Positions 42,288 through 51,930 are shown, counted from the first letter of the stretch. The stretch is 60,269 nt of DNA from Acidimicrobiia bacterium (GCA_040878325.1 JBBDMM010000006.1:246015-306283); one strand, 5' to 3'. Numbers and translations are program-made. Notes: generated by a model not told the origin, from the sequence alone.

Positions 42288-44043
42288 CGACCCGCCCGTC
42301 GCCGACCCGACGGGTGACTCCGCGATCGTCGAGCCACTCGAGTAGGGGGATGGCGTGCTTGCGGGTGATCGCCATGATGTCGCGAAAGTCGCCCACCGTG
42401 AATCCGTCGGGGAGGGTGGCGACCGTTTCGAGGAGAGAATCGACCGTCTCGGGCAGGTAGGCGAACGGTCCGACCGGTATCAGGTCTCCGGACGCGATCA
42501 GGGCGCGCACAGCATCAGGGTGCAGGCCCAACTCATCGGCCCGGGGTGGTGCCGCGCCGGCGGCGTCGAGGTCGGCTCGGGCGCTTCCCCAGCCAGGATC
42601 GTCGGTCGCTGCCGCCGCCGGCCGATGGTCGGCGAGGCGCACCGCGGCGCCATCCACCACGACGCCGCCGACGGTGGCGATGATCGCGTCGAGGGTGTCG
42701 GCGCCGAGCCCCAGCTCACGGGCGAGCGTGGTGCGGGGCATCCCCGGCTTGAAGGGGTTGGCTTCGTGAAAGGTGCCGATCCGTTCGACGGCACGCTGTG
42801 AAATGGTGCGATTGGTTTCGGGCGAGACGGCCAGCTTGCCCGTGATCACGGCATCGTCTGGCGATCCTCCACCGGTGTCTGCGGCAAGATCGGACACCGC
42901 GGCGATCCCTCGCACCGCCAACAGGCGCGATGCCGCATCGTCGGGTGTCGTGGCGTGTTTGGCGAGATGACCCAGCGTGCTGCGCACCGCCCGAGTTCTT
43001 CCCGTCGGCCGCGGATCGAGCACCCGGCCGCCTCCGGTGACGGCGCCCCTGCCCACCTCACGCAGGATGTAGCGATCGCCCGCCCGCAGCGGAACCTCGC
43101 CGTCGAGGTCGACCAGCACGACCCCGTCGGCAATCGAACGGACGCGGGCCGGCCACGAACCGCTCCCCGCATGGAGGTGGAAGGAGCCCCGGTCCCCCCG
43201 GATCGGCTCGTGACCTCTCATCGGGTCGAGGGTTGCCACCAGCCGCCTCGTCGCTCGCCACTCACCCGGCCTGCCCAGCATCGTTCCCCGCTCGATGAGT
43301 GACCGATCGGCCCCCGACAAGTTGATCGCGGTGCGATTGCCCGGCCCTACCTCATCGACGGATCGTTCGTGCACCTGCAGGCCACGGACCCGCACCGGAG
43401 TCTCGCCCGGGTAAAGGGCGAGGGTGTCACCGACCTTGATCATCCCGTCCACCAGGGTGCCGGTGACCACGGTGCCCGCGCCCTCGACCGTGAAGGCGCG
43501 GTCGATCCAGAGGCGGGGACGATCGCGGTCCGGCGGTTCCAGCCCTGCGACCATCGTGGTCAGGGCGGCGCGGAGTCGATCGAGGCCAACGCCTGTTGGG
43601 GCTGCGGTGGGCACGATCTCCGAGCCCGCAAGCGTCGTGCCGTCGAGGCTCTCGGCCACCGCAACCGCCGCGAGCTCGAGGTGATCGGTATCGACCAGGT
43701 CGGCCCGGGTCAACGCGATCACTCCGGGGGAAGTGCCGAGCAGGTCGAGCACTCCCAGATGCTCCTCGGACTGAGGCTTCCATCCCTCGTCCGCGGCGAC
43801 GACGAACAGCGCCGCATCCGCCCCGTCGACGCCGGCGAGCATGTTCTTGATGAATCGCTCGTGCCCCGGGACATCGACGAACCCGACTTCTCTGTTGCCG
43901 AGCATGGCCCAGGCGAATCCCAGGTCGATGGTCAGCCCCCGCCGCTTCTCCTCCTCCCACCGGTCGGGGTCACGGCCGGTGAGTGCCCGGACAAGGGTCG
44001 ACTTGCCGTGATCGACATGGCCGGCGGTGGCGATCACCGGCAT
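42277..44043 (-). CDS. selB: Selenocysteine-specific elongation factor
   Basis: A 588-residue translational GTPase that carries Sec-tRNA(Sec) to UGA codons marked by a SECIS hairpin. G1 is [11 protein letters not shown], then the T-containing switch DLGFAW, G3 DVPGHERFI and G4 TRAD. EF-Tu-like domains II/III (about 170-335) and the C-terminal winged-helix repeats that bind the SECIS RNA follow. It overlaps selA by 10 bp. The local selenoprotein at 59475-59708 is a natural client. Confidence 0.95.
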   Translation of the reverse strand: MPVIATAGHVDHGKSTLVRALTGRDPDRWEEEKRRGLTIDLGFAWAMLGNREVGFVDVPGHERFIKNMLAGVDGADAALFVVAADEGWKPQSEEHLGVLDLLGTSPGVIALTRADLVDTDHLELAAVAVAESLDGTTLAGSEIVPTAAPTGVGLDRLRAALTTMVAGLEPPDRDRPRLWIDRAFTVEGAGTVVTGTLVDGMIKVGDTLALYPGETPVRVRGLQVHERSVDEVGPGNRTAINLSGADRSLIERGTMLGRPGEWRATRRLVATLDPMRGHEPIRGDRGSFHLHAGSGSWPARVRSIADGVVLVDLDGEVPLRAGDRYILREVGRGAVTGGGRVLDPRPTGRTRAVRSTLGHLAKHATTPDDAASRLLAVRGIAAVSDLAADTGGGSPDDAVITGKLAVSPETNRTISQRAVERIGTFHEANPFKPGMPRTTLARELGLGADTLDAIIATVGGVVVDGAAVRLADHRPAAAATDDPGWGSARADLDAAGAAPPRADELGLHPDAVRALIASGDLIPVGPFAYLPETVDSLLETVATLPDGFTVGDFRDIMAITRKHAIPLLEWLDDRGVTRRVGDGRVVRR

Positions 44044-45356
44044 GCGTTGGTCAGCGCAGCCGCCACCGATCCGTCATCCGCCTCGTCGACCGCGCGCAGA
44101 TCGAGCACCACCTGACCCGCTTCTCTACGGGCGACCACGGGGGGAACGGCGTCGAGAAGGCGTCGCCACCGCTGTTCGGCCCCCAGCACCGCGATGACCG
44201 GCGTGGGGATCCCCTTCCCGGGAACTGTGCCGGCGCCCGGGACCGACTCACCCTCGACCACGGCACCTTCGACGCCGGAGCGGGTGAGCACCTGGCTGCT
44301 GCGCGCTGCGAGGTCGGCGTACGGCGTCGATGCCATTCGCCAAAAGGGGATCTCGGACCCGCGACCGGAGGCGTACTTCTCGAAGGTGGCCGACAGGGCA
44401 GCAAGGGCAGGCCCACCTATACGGACCGCTCGAGCCACCGGATGACTGCGGAGTCGGGCGATGACGCCCGCCGAACCCACGACGATCCCGGCTTGTGGGC
44501 CCCCCAACAGCTTGTCGCCCGAGAAGAGCACGAGGTCGGCTCCGGCTTCGATCACCTGACGCGCCCCGGGCTCACCGGCAAGCCACGCCGGCGGAGGGCC
44601 GTCGAGCCAGGGCACCCGGGCGTCGAGCAGCCCGCTGCCGATGTCGGCCACGAGGGGCACATTGCGCTCGTGGGCTATGGCGGCGACCTCGGCGTAGCCG
44701 GTCTCTTCGGTGAATCCTTCGATGCGGTAGTTGGACGGATGCACCTTGAGCAGCGCGCCGGTGGCAGAGCCGATCGCCTTTGCGTAGTCCTTGGCCCGCG
44801 TGCGATTGGTGGTGCCGACCTCTGTGGCCTTGGCACCGGAGGCGGCGATCAACTCGGGGAGGCGGAAGGCGCCCCCGATCTCGATCTGCTCGCCCCGGGA
44901 GACGACGATCTCGCGACCGGCGCCGAGGGCGGCCATGGCCAGGAACAGCGCTCCGGCGTTGTTGTTCACGACGAGCGCGTCCTCGGCCGCGGTGAGGGTG
45001 GCCGCCAGACGTTCGACGTACTCGCCTCGTCCCCCGCGCTCGCCTGCGGCGAGGTCGAACTCGAGTGCCGAGAATCCGGCCCCAGCCTCGGTCGATGCGG
45101 CTACGGCGTCCGGGTGGAGTGTCGCCCGGCCGAGGTTGGTGTGGAGCAGCACACCAGTAGCGTTGATGACTCGACCAGGGCGGATGCGGAGGAGGCCGGC
45201 GGCGATTCGGCGGGCCTCGGCGAGGGGATCGATGTGCTCGTCGTGTCGCCAGGCCTCGACACCTGCCCGTGCCACTTCGATCAGGAGAGCACGGGGAAGC
45301 GCCCCATCGTCGATCGAGGCGGCCAATGCATCGACCGAGGGGGGACGCAGGGCCAT
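44034..45356 (-). CDS. selA: L-seryl-tRNA(Sec) selenium transferase
   Basis: A 440-residue PLP enzyme that turns Ser-tRNA(Sec) into Sec-tRNA(Sec) with selenophosphate. The PLP Lys is in LVLFSGDKLLGGPQAGI; NATGVLLHTNLGRA and VNNNAGALFLA are family motifs. TAGGCT lies 6 nt before ATG 45356 (MALRPPSVDAL), which I prefer to the GTG two codons upstream. It forms an operon with selB. No selD or tRNA-Sec gene was found in the window. Confidence 0.95.
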   Translation of the reverse strand: MALRPPSVDALAASIDDGALPRALLIEVARAGVEAWRHDEHIDPLAEARRIAAGLLRIRPGRVINATGVLLHTNLGRATLHPDAVAASTEAGAGFSALEFDLAAGERGGRGEYVERLAATLTAAEDALVVNNNAGALFLAMAALGAGREIVVSRGEQIEIGGAFRLPELIAASGAKATEVGTTNRTRAKDYAKAIGSATGALLKVHPSNYRIEGFTEETGYAEVAAIAHERNVPLVADIGSGLLDARVPWLDGPPPAWLAGEPGARQVIEAGADLVLFSGDKLLGGPQAGIVVGSAGVIARLRSHPVARAVRIGGPALAALSATFEKYASGRGSEIPFWRMASTPYADLAARSSQVLTRSGVEGAVVEGESVPGAGTVPGKGIPTPVIAVLGAEQRWRRLLDAVPPVVARREAGQVVLDLRAVDEADDGSVAAALTNACR

Positions 45357-45386
45357 AGGCACAGCCTACAAGCCGACCTATATTCG

Positions 45387-45551
45387 ATGACCGTGGATAC
45401 ACCGGCGTCGGCGGACGTCCCTATTCAGCTTGCGGCGACCGTGCTCGCCCTCTCCCCTCGCGGGAGCGGTTTCGACGTACTCATGGTCCGTCGGGAATCG
45501 GCGTGGCGAGTGCTGTTGCCGGGCGTGGCCGACTTCGAGGCGGCGAGATGA
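45387..45551 (+). pseudogene. Truncated Nudix hydrolase remnant
   Basis: 54 codons starting MTVDTPASADVPIQLAATVL, then VLMVRRESAWRVLLPGV. This matches the first strand-helix part of Nudix proteins up to the point where the Nudix box should begin. The frame then stops (ADFEAAR), so the Nudix box and the rest of the fold are missing. The stop overlaps the MBL gene start (ATGA). It may persist because it couples translation of the downstream gene. Confidence 0.55.
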
Positions 45552-46324
45552 AGGTCGAGCGGATTCTCGCCCCCAACCCGTCGGTGATGACGGGGCCCGG
45601 GACCAACACATGGGTGGTGTCGTCGGCCGGCGAGGCGATCGTCATCGATCCCGGCCCGGTTCTCCCCGATCATCTCGAAGCGATCCATCGGGCGCTGGCG
45701 GGGTTCGAGCCGATTGCCGTGCTCGTGACCCACGCCCATCCCGATCATGCTCCGGCGGCAGACCGACTGGCTGAAGGGTTGGGAGTCCCGTCGATCGGAG
45801 CCGCATCCGGGCCCGACTTCAGCCCCACCCGGATCGTCGCCGATGGAGATGCCGTGGCATTCGGCACCCTTTACGCGGTGGCGGTGGCCACTCCGGGTCA
45901 TACGCCCGACTCGACCTGCTTCCGGATCGGGACCTCGCTGTTCACCGGAGATCACATCATGGGTGGCTCCACCGTCATCGTGGAGGACATGGCCGCCTAC
46001 CTGAACTCCCTCCACGCCCTGCGCGACACCGGGTTGACCATTGTCTATCCCGGTCACGGGGAGGTGATCGAGGAGCCCGACGCGGTCATCAGCGACTACA
46101 TCGCCCATCGACTCGAGCGGGAGGCGCAGATCCTCGCTGCAGTCCGGGCGGGCGCCGCGACCGTCGGACAGGTGGTCGAGAGGGTCTACGCCGATGTTCA
46201 CCCGGCACTCCATCCTGCTGCGGCGCTATCGGTGGCGTCCCACCTTCGCAAACTCGCCGCCGACGGCGAGGTGCGTTTCTCGGCCGCCGGCACCGGATGG
46301 TCGGCGAAGGTGGTGGTGGCATGA
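45548..46324 (+). CDS. Metallo-beta-lactamase-fold hydrolase (LACTB2-like)
   Basis: A 258-residue MBL-fold hydrolase. Zinc ligands are THAHPDH (about 58-64), the His in TPGHTPDS, the Asp in FTGDHIMGG and the His in YPGHGEV; a C-terminal winged-helix part (about 185-255) follows as in LACTB2-like proteins. Substrate is unknown: some relatives are RNases, others thioesterases. It starts at an ATG overlapping the Nudix remnant and ends overlapping the M23 peptidase gene, so it sits in a coupled cluster. Confidence 0.88.
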   Translation: MKVERILAPNPSVMTGPGTNTWVVSSAGEAIVIDPGPVLPDHLEAIHRALAGFEPIAVLVTHAHPDHAPAADRLAEGLGVPSIGAASGPDFSPTRIVADGDAVAFGTLYAVAVATPGHTPDSTCFRIGTSLFTGDHIMGGSTVIVEDMAAYLNSLHALRDTGLTIVYPGHGEVIEEPDAVISDYIAHRLEREAQILAAVRAGAATVGQVVERVYADVHPALHPAAALSVASHLRKLAADGEVRFSAAGTGWSAKVVVA

Positions 46325-47499
46325 CGAGGCGAGTGGCCCTGATCGCCTGGGTGGGGGTGGTGGCACTGGCGTACTCGCTGCTGGCCGCGCTGCCCGCCTC
46401 CGCCGATGTCACCGCGGACGAGGTCGCCGCGGCTCGCGATGCCCTGCGCGAGGTGCAGGCGCGACTCGAGGACCAGGTGGGCCGATACGACGACGTGGTG
46501 GCCGAGGAGGCTCTGCTACGAGACCGCCTCGACCGACTACTGGTCGGTCTCGCCGCCCGGGAGCGCGAGCTGGTGATGGCGCGCCGCTCGGCGCGGGATC
46601 GTGCGGCAGAGATGTACATGACCGCCGGGGCGTCGTCTTCGACCGTGCTGACCGATGACTTCGCCCAGGCACCGGCCCGCTATGTGTACCTCGAGTCGGT
46701 GTCACAGACAGATCGTGATCTCGTCAACCGGCTCGAGGCCTCGCGCCGCGATTACGAGCAGCAGAAGACGCTGGTAGACGATGCGGTGGCGGAACAGGCG
46801 CTGCTCCGCGGGGAGATGGAGACGCTGCTCGAGCAGGTGTATTCGGAGCTCGAGGAGGCGAACGCCGAGTACCAGGCGGTCAGGGACGAGTGGGATGCAC
46901 AGGAGGCCGAGCGCATCCGCCGGGAGGAGGAGGAGCAGCGGCGGCTGGAGTTCCTCGCCACCTCGACCACCCTGCCCCCCGCCCCGACTACGACTGCCGG
47001 CACCGGGACCACCCAGCCTGGGGCGACCTCGACGACCCCGGTGGTGACGACCACCACCCCGCCCCCCGCCCCCACCACGACCGTGCCGCCCCAGCCCCCC
47101 GGAACCAGGGTCTGCCCCATCGATGGGGCCACTTCATTCACCGATTCTTGGGGCGCCCCCCGACCCGGCGGCCGGTCGCACGCCGGGACCGACCTGCTGG
47201 CGGCCCAGGGCACCCCGCTGGTGGCGATCGAAGGCGGTCACATCTGGAGCCCCAATTGGCACAGCGCCGGCGGCCTGGGGCTCTACATCCGGGGTGACAG
47301 CGGAGACCGCTGGTATTACGCCCACCTGAACTCCTATGTCACCGGACTGGTCGACGGGCTTCGAGTGGAGGCGGGTCAGCGAGTCGGTTTCGTGGGGCAG
47401 ACGGGCAACGCCAGCACCCCCCACCTCCATCTCGGTTGGCAGCCCGGGGGAGGGGCATATCAGAACCCCTACAGCGTCGTAAAGGGCCTCTGCGGATGA
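46321..47499 (+). CDS. M23 (LytM) peptidase with coiled-coil, secreted
   Basis: A 392-residue exported protein. Signal peptide (about 1-28), long coiled coil (about 30-215), Thr/Pro-rich linker (about 220-262) and a LytM/M23 domain (about 265-390). Zinc ligands HAGTD, YAHL and HLHLG are all present, so it should cut peptidoglycan cross-bridges. The EnvC-like architecture suggests control by a membrane partner such as FtsX; that is inference. Its ATG overlaps the MBL stop. A related gene follows. Confidence 0.9.
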   Translation: MTRRVALIAWVGVVALAYSLLAALPASADVTADEVAAARDALREVQARLEDQVGRYDDVVAEEALLRDRLDRLLVGLAARERELVMARRSARDRAAEMYMTAGASSSTVLTDDFAQAPARYVYLESVSQTDRDLVNRLEASRRDYEQQKTLVDDAVAEQALLRGEMETLLEQVYSELEEANAEYQAVRDEWDAQEAERIRREEEEQRRLEFLATSTTLPPAPTTTAGTGTTQPGATSTTPVVTTTTPPPAPTTTVPPQPPGTRVCPIDGATSFTDSWGAPRPGGRSHAGTDLLAAQGTPLVAIEGGHIWSPNWHSAGGLGLYIRGDSGDRWYYAHLNSYVTGLVDGLRVEAGQRVGFVGQTGNASTPHLHLGWQPGGGAYQNPYSVVKGLCG

Positions 47500-47566
47500 T
47501 CGGAGGCGGTCGGCGACGGCTGGCGTCGCCTAGGCGGAGGGGACAGTTAGTGTTCCGCCCGAACGA

Positions 47567-48667
47567 ATGGGAGCGATCCTAAGAGTGCGCAGGGTTGTCA
47601 CGGTGCTGGTGGGCGTGCTCCTCGTGGTCACGGCCGGACCGGTCGGCGCGGAAGTGACCCGATCGGAGCTCGAAGAGGCACGCAACAAGGTCAACGAGCA
47701 GTCGTCTGCTCTCGAGGACGAACTCGAGCGGCTCGACGCCATCCTCTCCCAGCAGGCCGACTACGAGGCCCGGATCGGGCGCATCCAGAAGGAGATGGCC
47801 GATCGTGATCGTCAGATCGTGATCGCCGGCTTCGCCGCTCGAGATCGCGCCCGGGAGATGTACATCAGCGCCGGTGGTGGTGTCACGGGGTCGACGGTGT
47901 CCCCCGAAGGCGTGGCCAGGAACGAGACCAAGACCGCCTATCTCGACGTCGTCGTCGACACCGACAACAACGCGGTCAACGAACTGCTCTTCCTTCAAGA
48001 GGACCGGGCCTCTCTCGCCGCCCAGTTCGAGTCGCTCCTCGCCCAGCAGGAGGAGCTCGCCGCCGAAGTGGCCGAGATCACCGAACGCCTCACCGAGCAG
48101 CTCGGGCAGTACAACGACGAGTATCAGGCGCTCTACAGCCAATGGGAGACCGAAGAGGCCGCCCGTCGCCGGGCGGCTGATTTGGCGCGCCAGCGGGCCA
48201 ACGCGGCGGCTGCCGCGGCGGCCGCCCAGAGCTCCGGATTCGCCAGCAGCGCCTTTGTCGATGCTTCGGGCCGCACTTGTCCGGTGGCGGGTGCCAATGC
48301 CTTTCGCGACTCCTGGCTCGAACCCCGCCCCTACCGGGGTGGCTATCACCACGGAACCGACCTGATCGCCGCCCCCGGGACCCCGTTGGTGGCGATAGAG
48401 AATGGCTACATCTACAGCAGGGGCTTTCACTGGGCGGGGGGCAACGGGCTGTACATCCGGGGCGACAGTGGCGACGTGTATTACTACGCCCACTTGCAGG
48501 GCTTTGCCTCGGGCACCACTCCGGGCAGCCGGGTCGTCGTCAAGCAGATCGTCGGTTGGGTGGGGAGCACCGGGGCGACGAGCACCCCCCACCTCCATCT
48601 CGGATTCCAACCGGGCGGCGGCGCGCTCACCAATCCCTATCAGCTGTTGCTCAAGGTCTGCCGGTAG
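47567..48667 (+). CDS. M23 (LytM) peptidase with coiled-coil, second copy
   Basis: A 366-residue paralogue of the preceding gene: signal peptide (about 1-28), coiled coil (about 30-220), Ala-rich linker (no Thr/Pro stretch) and M23 domain with HHGTDL, YAHL and HLHLG intact. The block NGLYIRGDSGD is almost the same as in the first copy. The ATG at 47567 is used; a GTG six codons later is possible. A weak hairpin (47512-47530) lies between the two genes. Confidence 0.9.
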   Translation: MGAILRVRRVVTVLVGVLLVVTAGPVGAEVTRSELEEARNKVNEQSSALEDELERLDAILSQQADYEARIGRIQKEMADRDRQIVIAGFAARDRAREMYISAGGGVTGSTVSPEGVARNETKTAYLDVVVDTDNNAVNELLFLQEDRASLAAQFESLLAQQEELAAEVAEITERLTEQLGQYNDEYQALYSQWETEEAARRRAADLARQRANAAAAAAAAQSSGFASSAFVDASGRTCPVAGANAFRDSWLEPRPYRGGYHHGTDLIAAPGTPLVAIENGYIYSRGFHWAGGNGLYIRGDSGDVYYYAHLQGFASGTTPGSRVVVKQIVGWVGSTGATSTPHLHLGFQPGGGALTNPYQLLLKVCR

Positions 48668-48683
48668 GCGGCGTCGCAGGGTC

Positions 48684-48965
48684 TCAGCGCGGCTCGTCGG
48701 GGGACTTGCCAGGCCGGGGTTTATCACCGGTCTTCGTCTGGTTGCCGCGGGCCTTCTCGGACGAGCGCTCTTCGATCACATGCTCCATCGAGGGTTGGTA
48801 GACCGTCTCGAGGAGCCCGAGCGTCCCGATGCCACGGGGCCGGGGGTTGTGCTTGTTGTAGACCCACCCGCGTTCCCCGGCGATGCGCGAGTTCGACGCC
48901 CACACGACGAACCCGATGAAACCGAAGACCAGGACGATGGCGCCGACGACGAAGAAGCCTGACAT
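48684..48965 (-). CDS. Small single-pass membrane protein
   Basis: A 93-residue protein: MSGFFVVGAIVLVFGFIGFVVWAS forms one membrane helix, followed by a charged, Pro-rich cytoplasmic tail. No known family was recognised. GGCGGAGAA before the ATG is a good ribosome site. It lies 8 bp downstream of another small membrane protein gene and likely shares its transcript. Confidence 0.6.
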   Translation of the reverse strand: MSGFFVVGAIVLVFGFIGFVVWASNSRIAGERGWVYNKHNPRPRGIGTLGLLETVYQPSMEHVIEERSSEKARGNQTKTGDKPRPGKSPDEPR

Positions 48966-48973
48966 TTCTCCGC

Positions 48974-49207
48974 CTACGACCGCTCGCCGACCTGGCGGCG
49001 CACTGCCCACCCGACTGCGAACCCGAAGGCGGCGTTGATGACACCGAGGGCGGCCGCAGTCACGAGGTCAGCCGGCGACGAACCGGACCCCTCGAAGAGG
49101 ACCAGGGTCAGCAGCCAGCCCACCGAGATGCCGGCCACAACCCAACCGGCGCGAGCCGGCCAGAGAATCGCCCCGAGGAATGCGGTCAGCAGGACGGTTG
49201 GAATCAC
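48974..49207 (-). CDS. Small multi-pass membrane protein
   Basis: A 77-residue protein with two to three hydrophobic segments (about 2-20, 22-42, 47-68) and a basic tail WAVRRQVGERS. Function unknown. It sits between mrp and the single-pass protein on the same strand and is probably co-transcribed with them. Confidence 0.55.
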   Translation of the reverse strand: MIPTVLLTAFLGAILWPARAGWVVAGISVGWLLTLVLFEGSGSSPADLVTAAALGVINAAFGFAVGWAVRRQVGERS

Positions 49208-49241
49208 CGGGGCTCCTGAATGTCCCGAAGGCTTCTCCCCG

Positions 49242-50384
49242 TCACGCAGGGCCCTCCAACTGTTCGAGCAGGACGGCGATGCGGGCGGTGCAGGTCTCGT
49301 CTTCGGCGGGGGGAACCAGTTCCACGATGCGGGCAGCCGCGGCGATCAACGCCTGAGCGGAGGGCGCTTCCGGGTGGGCGCTCACCACCGGCTGGCCGTG
49401 GTCGCCTCCGGATACGACCATCGGGTCGAGGGGGATGCTGGCGATTAGGGGCACGCCGAGGTCGTCGGCGAGCGCCTTGCCGCCGCCGGACCCGAACAAT
49501 TCGTAATGGCGACCGTCCTCGGTGGTGAAGCCGGACATGTTCTCGATCACCCCGACCACCGGCATATACGAGCGGCGGGCCATGTCGGCGACGCGTGCCG
49601 CCACCTTCTGGGCGGCTAGCTGCGGGGTCGTCACGACCACCATCTCTGCCTGGGGGAGCAGGCGGGCGAGTGCCATCTGGATGTCGCCGGTGCCGGGTGG
49701 CATGTCGAGCACCAGGTAGTCGAGACCGCGATCCCACGCCACGTCCTGGAGGAACTGCTCGAGTGCCTTTGTGAGCATGAGGCCCCGCCACATGAGGGCC
49801 GTCTCCTCGTCGTCGACCAACAGGCCTGTGGAGACGAGTTGAAGCCCATCGACGTCGATGGGGATGATCTTGCGGTCCTCGTTCGCCTCCAGGCGCTCAC
49901 TCACCCCCAACATCCGCGGCACCGAAAACCCCCAGATGTCGGCGTCGAGAAGCCCTACGGCGAATCCGGCGCGCTGCATCGCGACGGCGAGGTTGACCGC
50001 GATGGACGACTTGCCGACACCCCCCTTGCCGGATCCGACGGCGATCACTCTGGTCAGGGGGCTGACCATGGTGGGGTTGGCGTTCTCCCGGGCCCGCTTG
50101 CGGGCGACAGCCATGAGCTCGGTGCGCTGCCGGCTGGTCATCGCGGTGACTTCCACCTCGGTCTTCTCGATGCCGGGGAGGGCACCCACTTTGCGCCTGA
50201 CGTCGTTTTCGATCTGGTCGCGCATCGGGCATGCCGCGATCGTGAGAGCGATCTTCACGGTCGCCACGCCGTCCATGACCGTGATGCCGCGGATCATCCC
50301 CAACTCGACGACGTCGCCGCCGAGTTCCGGATCGACGACTCCGCGCAACGCGGCTTCGACGTCTGCTGGGGTTGCGGTGGCCAT
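49242..50384 (-). CDS. Mrp/NBP35-type Fe-S carrier P-loop ATPase
   Basis: A 380-residue protein with an N-terminal MIP18/DUF59 domain (about 5-85, VVDPELGGDVVELGMI) and a ParA-like ATPase domain. The deviant Walker A is GSGKGGVGKSS; DADIWGFSVPRMLG and DMPPGTGD follow. Family members bind and transfer Fe-S clusters. The CxxC cluster motif of many homologues is not evident here. The divergent neighbour is an ErpA-type protein, supporting a role in cluster assembly. ATG 50384 is preferred to the TTG four codons earlier. Confidence 0.9.
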   Translation of the reverse strand: MATATPADVEAALRGVVDPELGGDVVELGMIRGITVMDGVATVKIALTIAACPMRDQIENDVRRKVGALPGIEKTEVEVTAMTSRQRTELMAVARKRARENANPTMVSPLTRVIAVGSGKGGVGKSSIAVNLAVAMQRAGFAVGLLDADIWGFSVPRMLGVSERLEANEDRKIIPIDVDGLQLVSTGLLVDDEETALMWRGLMLTKALEQFLQDVAWDRGLDYLVLDMPPGTGDIQMALARLLPQAEMVVVTTPQLAAQKVAARVADMARRSYMPVVGVIENMSGFTTEDGRHYELFGSGGGKALADDLGVPLIASIPLDPMVVSGGDHGQPVVSAHPEAPSAQALIAAAARIVELVPPAEDETCTARIAVLLEQLEGPA

Positions 50385-50447
50385 GTGGGTCTTCAAGGTA
50401 CTGCCTGGTGTCGTGGACTCGTCCGGTGGGAATCAACCCGTTGCCGG

Positions 50448-50453
50448 TATAGT
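50448..50453 (+). promoter_or_regulatory. Possible -10 box (TATAGT) for the ErpA-type gene
   Basis: TATAGT lies 31 nt before the ATG, in the divergent gap to mrp. No convincing -35 is seen at 17 nt. Confidence 0.4.
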
Positions 50454-50484
50454 TAGACAACACGAGACCCGATCAGGAGCTTCC

Positions 50485-50844
50485 ATGCAGGGCCTTTCCA
50501 TTACCCCCCGCGCTTCGGCGCCCAAGGTCACGCTCACTTCGGCCGCCGCCGCCAAGGTTGCCGAACTGATTGAGCGCGAGGATGAGAAAGATCTCGTACT
50601 CCGTATTGGCGTCCGCGCCGGCGGGTGCTCGGGCTTCTCCTACGAGATGTTCTTCGACTCCACGGTCAGCGAGTCCGACTTCATCGCCGAGACCGACGGG
50701 GTGAAGATGGCCGTCGACCCGGAGAGTCTCGAAATGCTCAAGGGGGCGTCGGTGGATTACCGCGACGGCCTCCAGGGCGCCGGATTCCACATCGAGAATC
50801 CGAACGTTTCCCGCTCGTGCGGGTGCGGCAACTCCTTCTCTTAG
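50485..50844 (+). CDS. erpA: HesB/IscA/ErpA-type Fe-S cluster insertion protein
   Basis: A 119-residue A-type carrier. Three conserved Cys are present: GGCSGF and the C-terminal SCGCGNSF. It delivers Fe-S clusters to apoproteins. AGGAG is 5 nt before the ATG. Fe-S clients in the window include WhiB. Confidence 0.92.
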   Translation: MQGLSITPRASAPKVTLTSAAAAKVAELIEREDEKDLVLRIGVRAGGCSGFSYEMFFDSTVSESDFIAETDGVKMAVDPESLEMLKGASVDYRDGLQGAGFHIENPNVSRSCGCGNSFS

Positions 50845-50865
50845 AGGGCTGCCGGCTCTTAAAGG

Positions 50866-50957
50866 GCTGCCCGCTGCCCGCTGCCCGCAAGAAACTAGAA
50901 GACGCGTGGCGGGTTCGATGGACTTTCCTGCCAATCGCCAATCGCCAATCGCCAATC
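50866..50957. repeat. Heptamer arrays (GCTGCCC)3 and (GCCAATC)4
   Basis: Three exact GCTGCCC units (50866-50886), a non-repeated spacer, and four exact GCCAATC units (50930-50957) fill the gap between the ErpA-type gene and the convergent acetyltransferase gene. Confidence 0.9.
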
Positions 50958-50961
50958 GCGG

Positions 50962-51930
50962 TCAAATCTCCCGCAGATAGTGAACATTCCGCGACGCCAC
51001 CTCGAACCCGAGCCGGCGATACACCTCGGTGGCACTGGTGTGGCTGGTCTCGTCCACCTCGAGGGCGGCCGCGCTCAGCCCGCTCTCCCGGGCGCCAGCC
51101 ATCGACCGGGTGAGCAGGTGGGAGGCGATCCGCTGGCGGCGGTGAGTCCTAACCGTGCCAACCCGTTCGACGTAGACCTCCTCGACCCCCTTCTCGGCGT
51201 TCGATTCGGGGTCGACTTCGCACAGGCAGATCGCCACCACTTCCCCGTCGGCCAATGCGAGGAAGGAGAGGTCGGGGCGAAACTGCTCGGACTCGGCGTA
51301 GGCCGTGCGCCACTGCTCGGCGCTGACCGGCAGGCTCCCCCAGTGGTCAGCGAAGGAGTTGTTGTTGGCTACCCGCGCCCCCTCTGCCCATTCTGCCGCC
51401 CACGGGACCACTGAGACCCCGGTGGGGAGGGGAGGGGACTCGGGCAGATCTTCGAGCGGCCGGGTCATCGTCACGAACGACCTGCCGACCTCCAGCCCCG
51501 ACGCCTCGATGACCGCGCGGTGGCGGGCGCGGTGTTCTTCGGTCGGCACGCGGATCGAGCGCGGCAACCCTGCGGCGGTTGCTCCCAGGCCCTCGATGGC
51601 CCTGGCGGTGGCCCACTGGAGCAGAGAGGGTTCCAGCTCGTGATGCCCGGGCCCGGTCTCTGCCCAGACAAAGGCGCGGCCGCCCTGGTCGGTCACCTGT
51701 ATCCACGCTCCGCCGTCGGCCACGATGCGACCCTCGGCATCTACCGCCACCGTCCAATCGGTGGCGGGATCGAATTCGGCCTGCCCCATCAGCCATCGAT
51801 AGAACGAGGGGCCGGGCACGAACTCGAGCCGTTCCGCCTCGTGGATCCTCTTGGTGAGCGCCACGAGCGCGTCGGCATCGTCAGGAGTCGGAGCGCGCCA
51901 GGTCAGACCGGAGGTGGTGGGGAGAGCCAT
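50962..51930 (-). CDS. Tandem-GNAT acetyltransferase, mycothiol-synthase-like
   Basis: A 322-residue protein of two GNAT domains (about 8-150 and 165-320). The C-terminal one has the acetyl-CoA loop RTHRRQRIASHLL. The duplicated arrangement resembles MshD, the last enzyme of mycothiol synthesis, but other two-domain GNATs look alike. No other mycothiol genes are nearby, so substrate is open. Confidence 0.78.
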   Translation of the reverse strand: MALPTTSGLTWRAPTPDDADALVALTKRIHEAERLEFVPGPSFYRWLMGQAEFDPATDWTVAVDAEGRIVADGGAWIQVTDQGGRAFVWAETGPGHHELEPSLLQWATARAIEGLGATAAGLPRSIRVPTEEHRARHRAVIEASGLEVGRSFVTMTRPLEDLPESPPLPTGVSVVPWAAEWAEGARVANNNSFADHWGSLPVSAEQWRTAYAESEQFRPDLSFLALADGEVVAICLCEVDPESNAEKGVEEVYVERVGTVRTHRRQRIASHLLTRSMAGARESGLSAAALEVDETSHTSATEVYRRLGFEVASRNVHYLREI

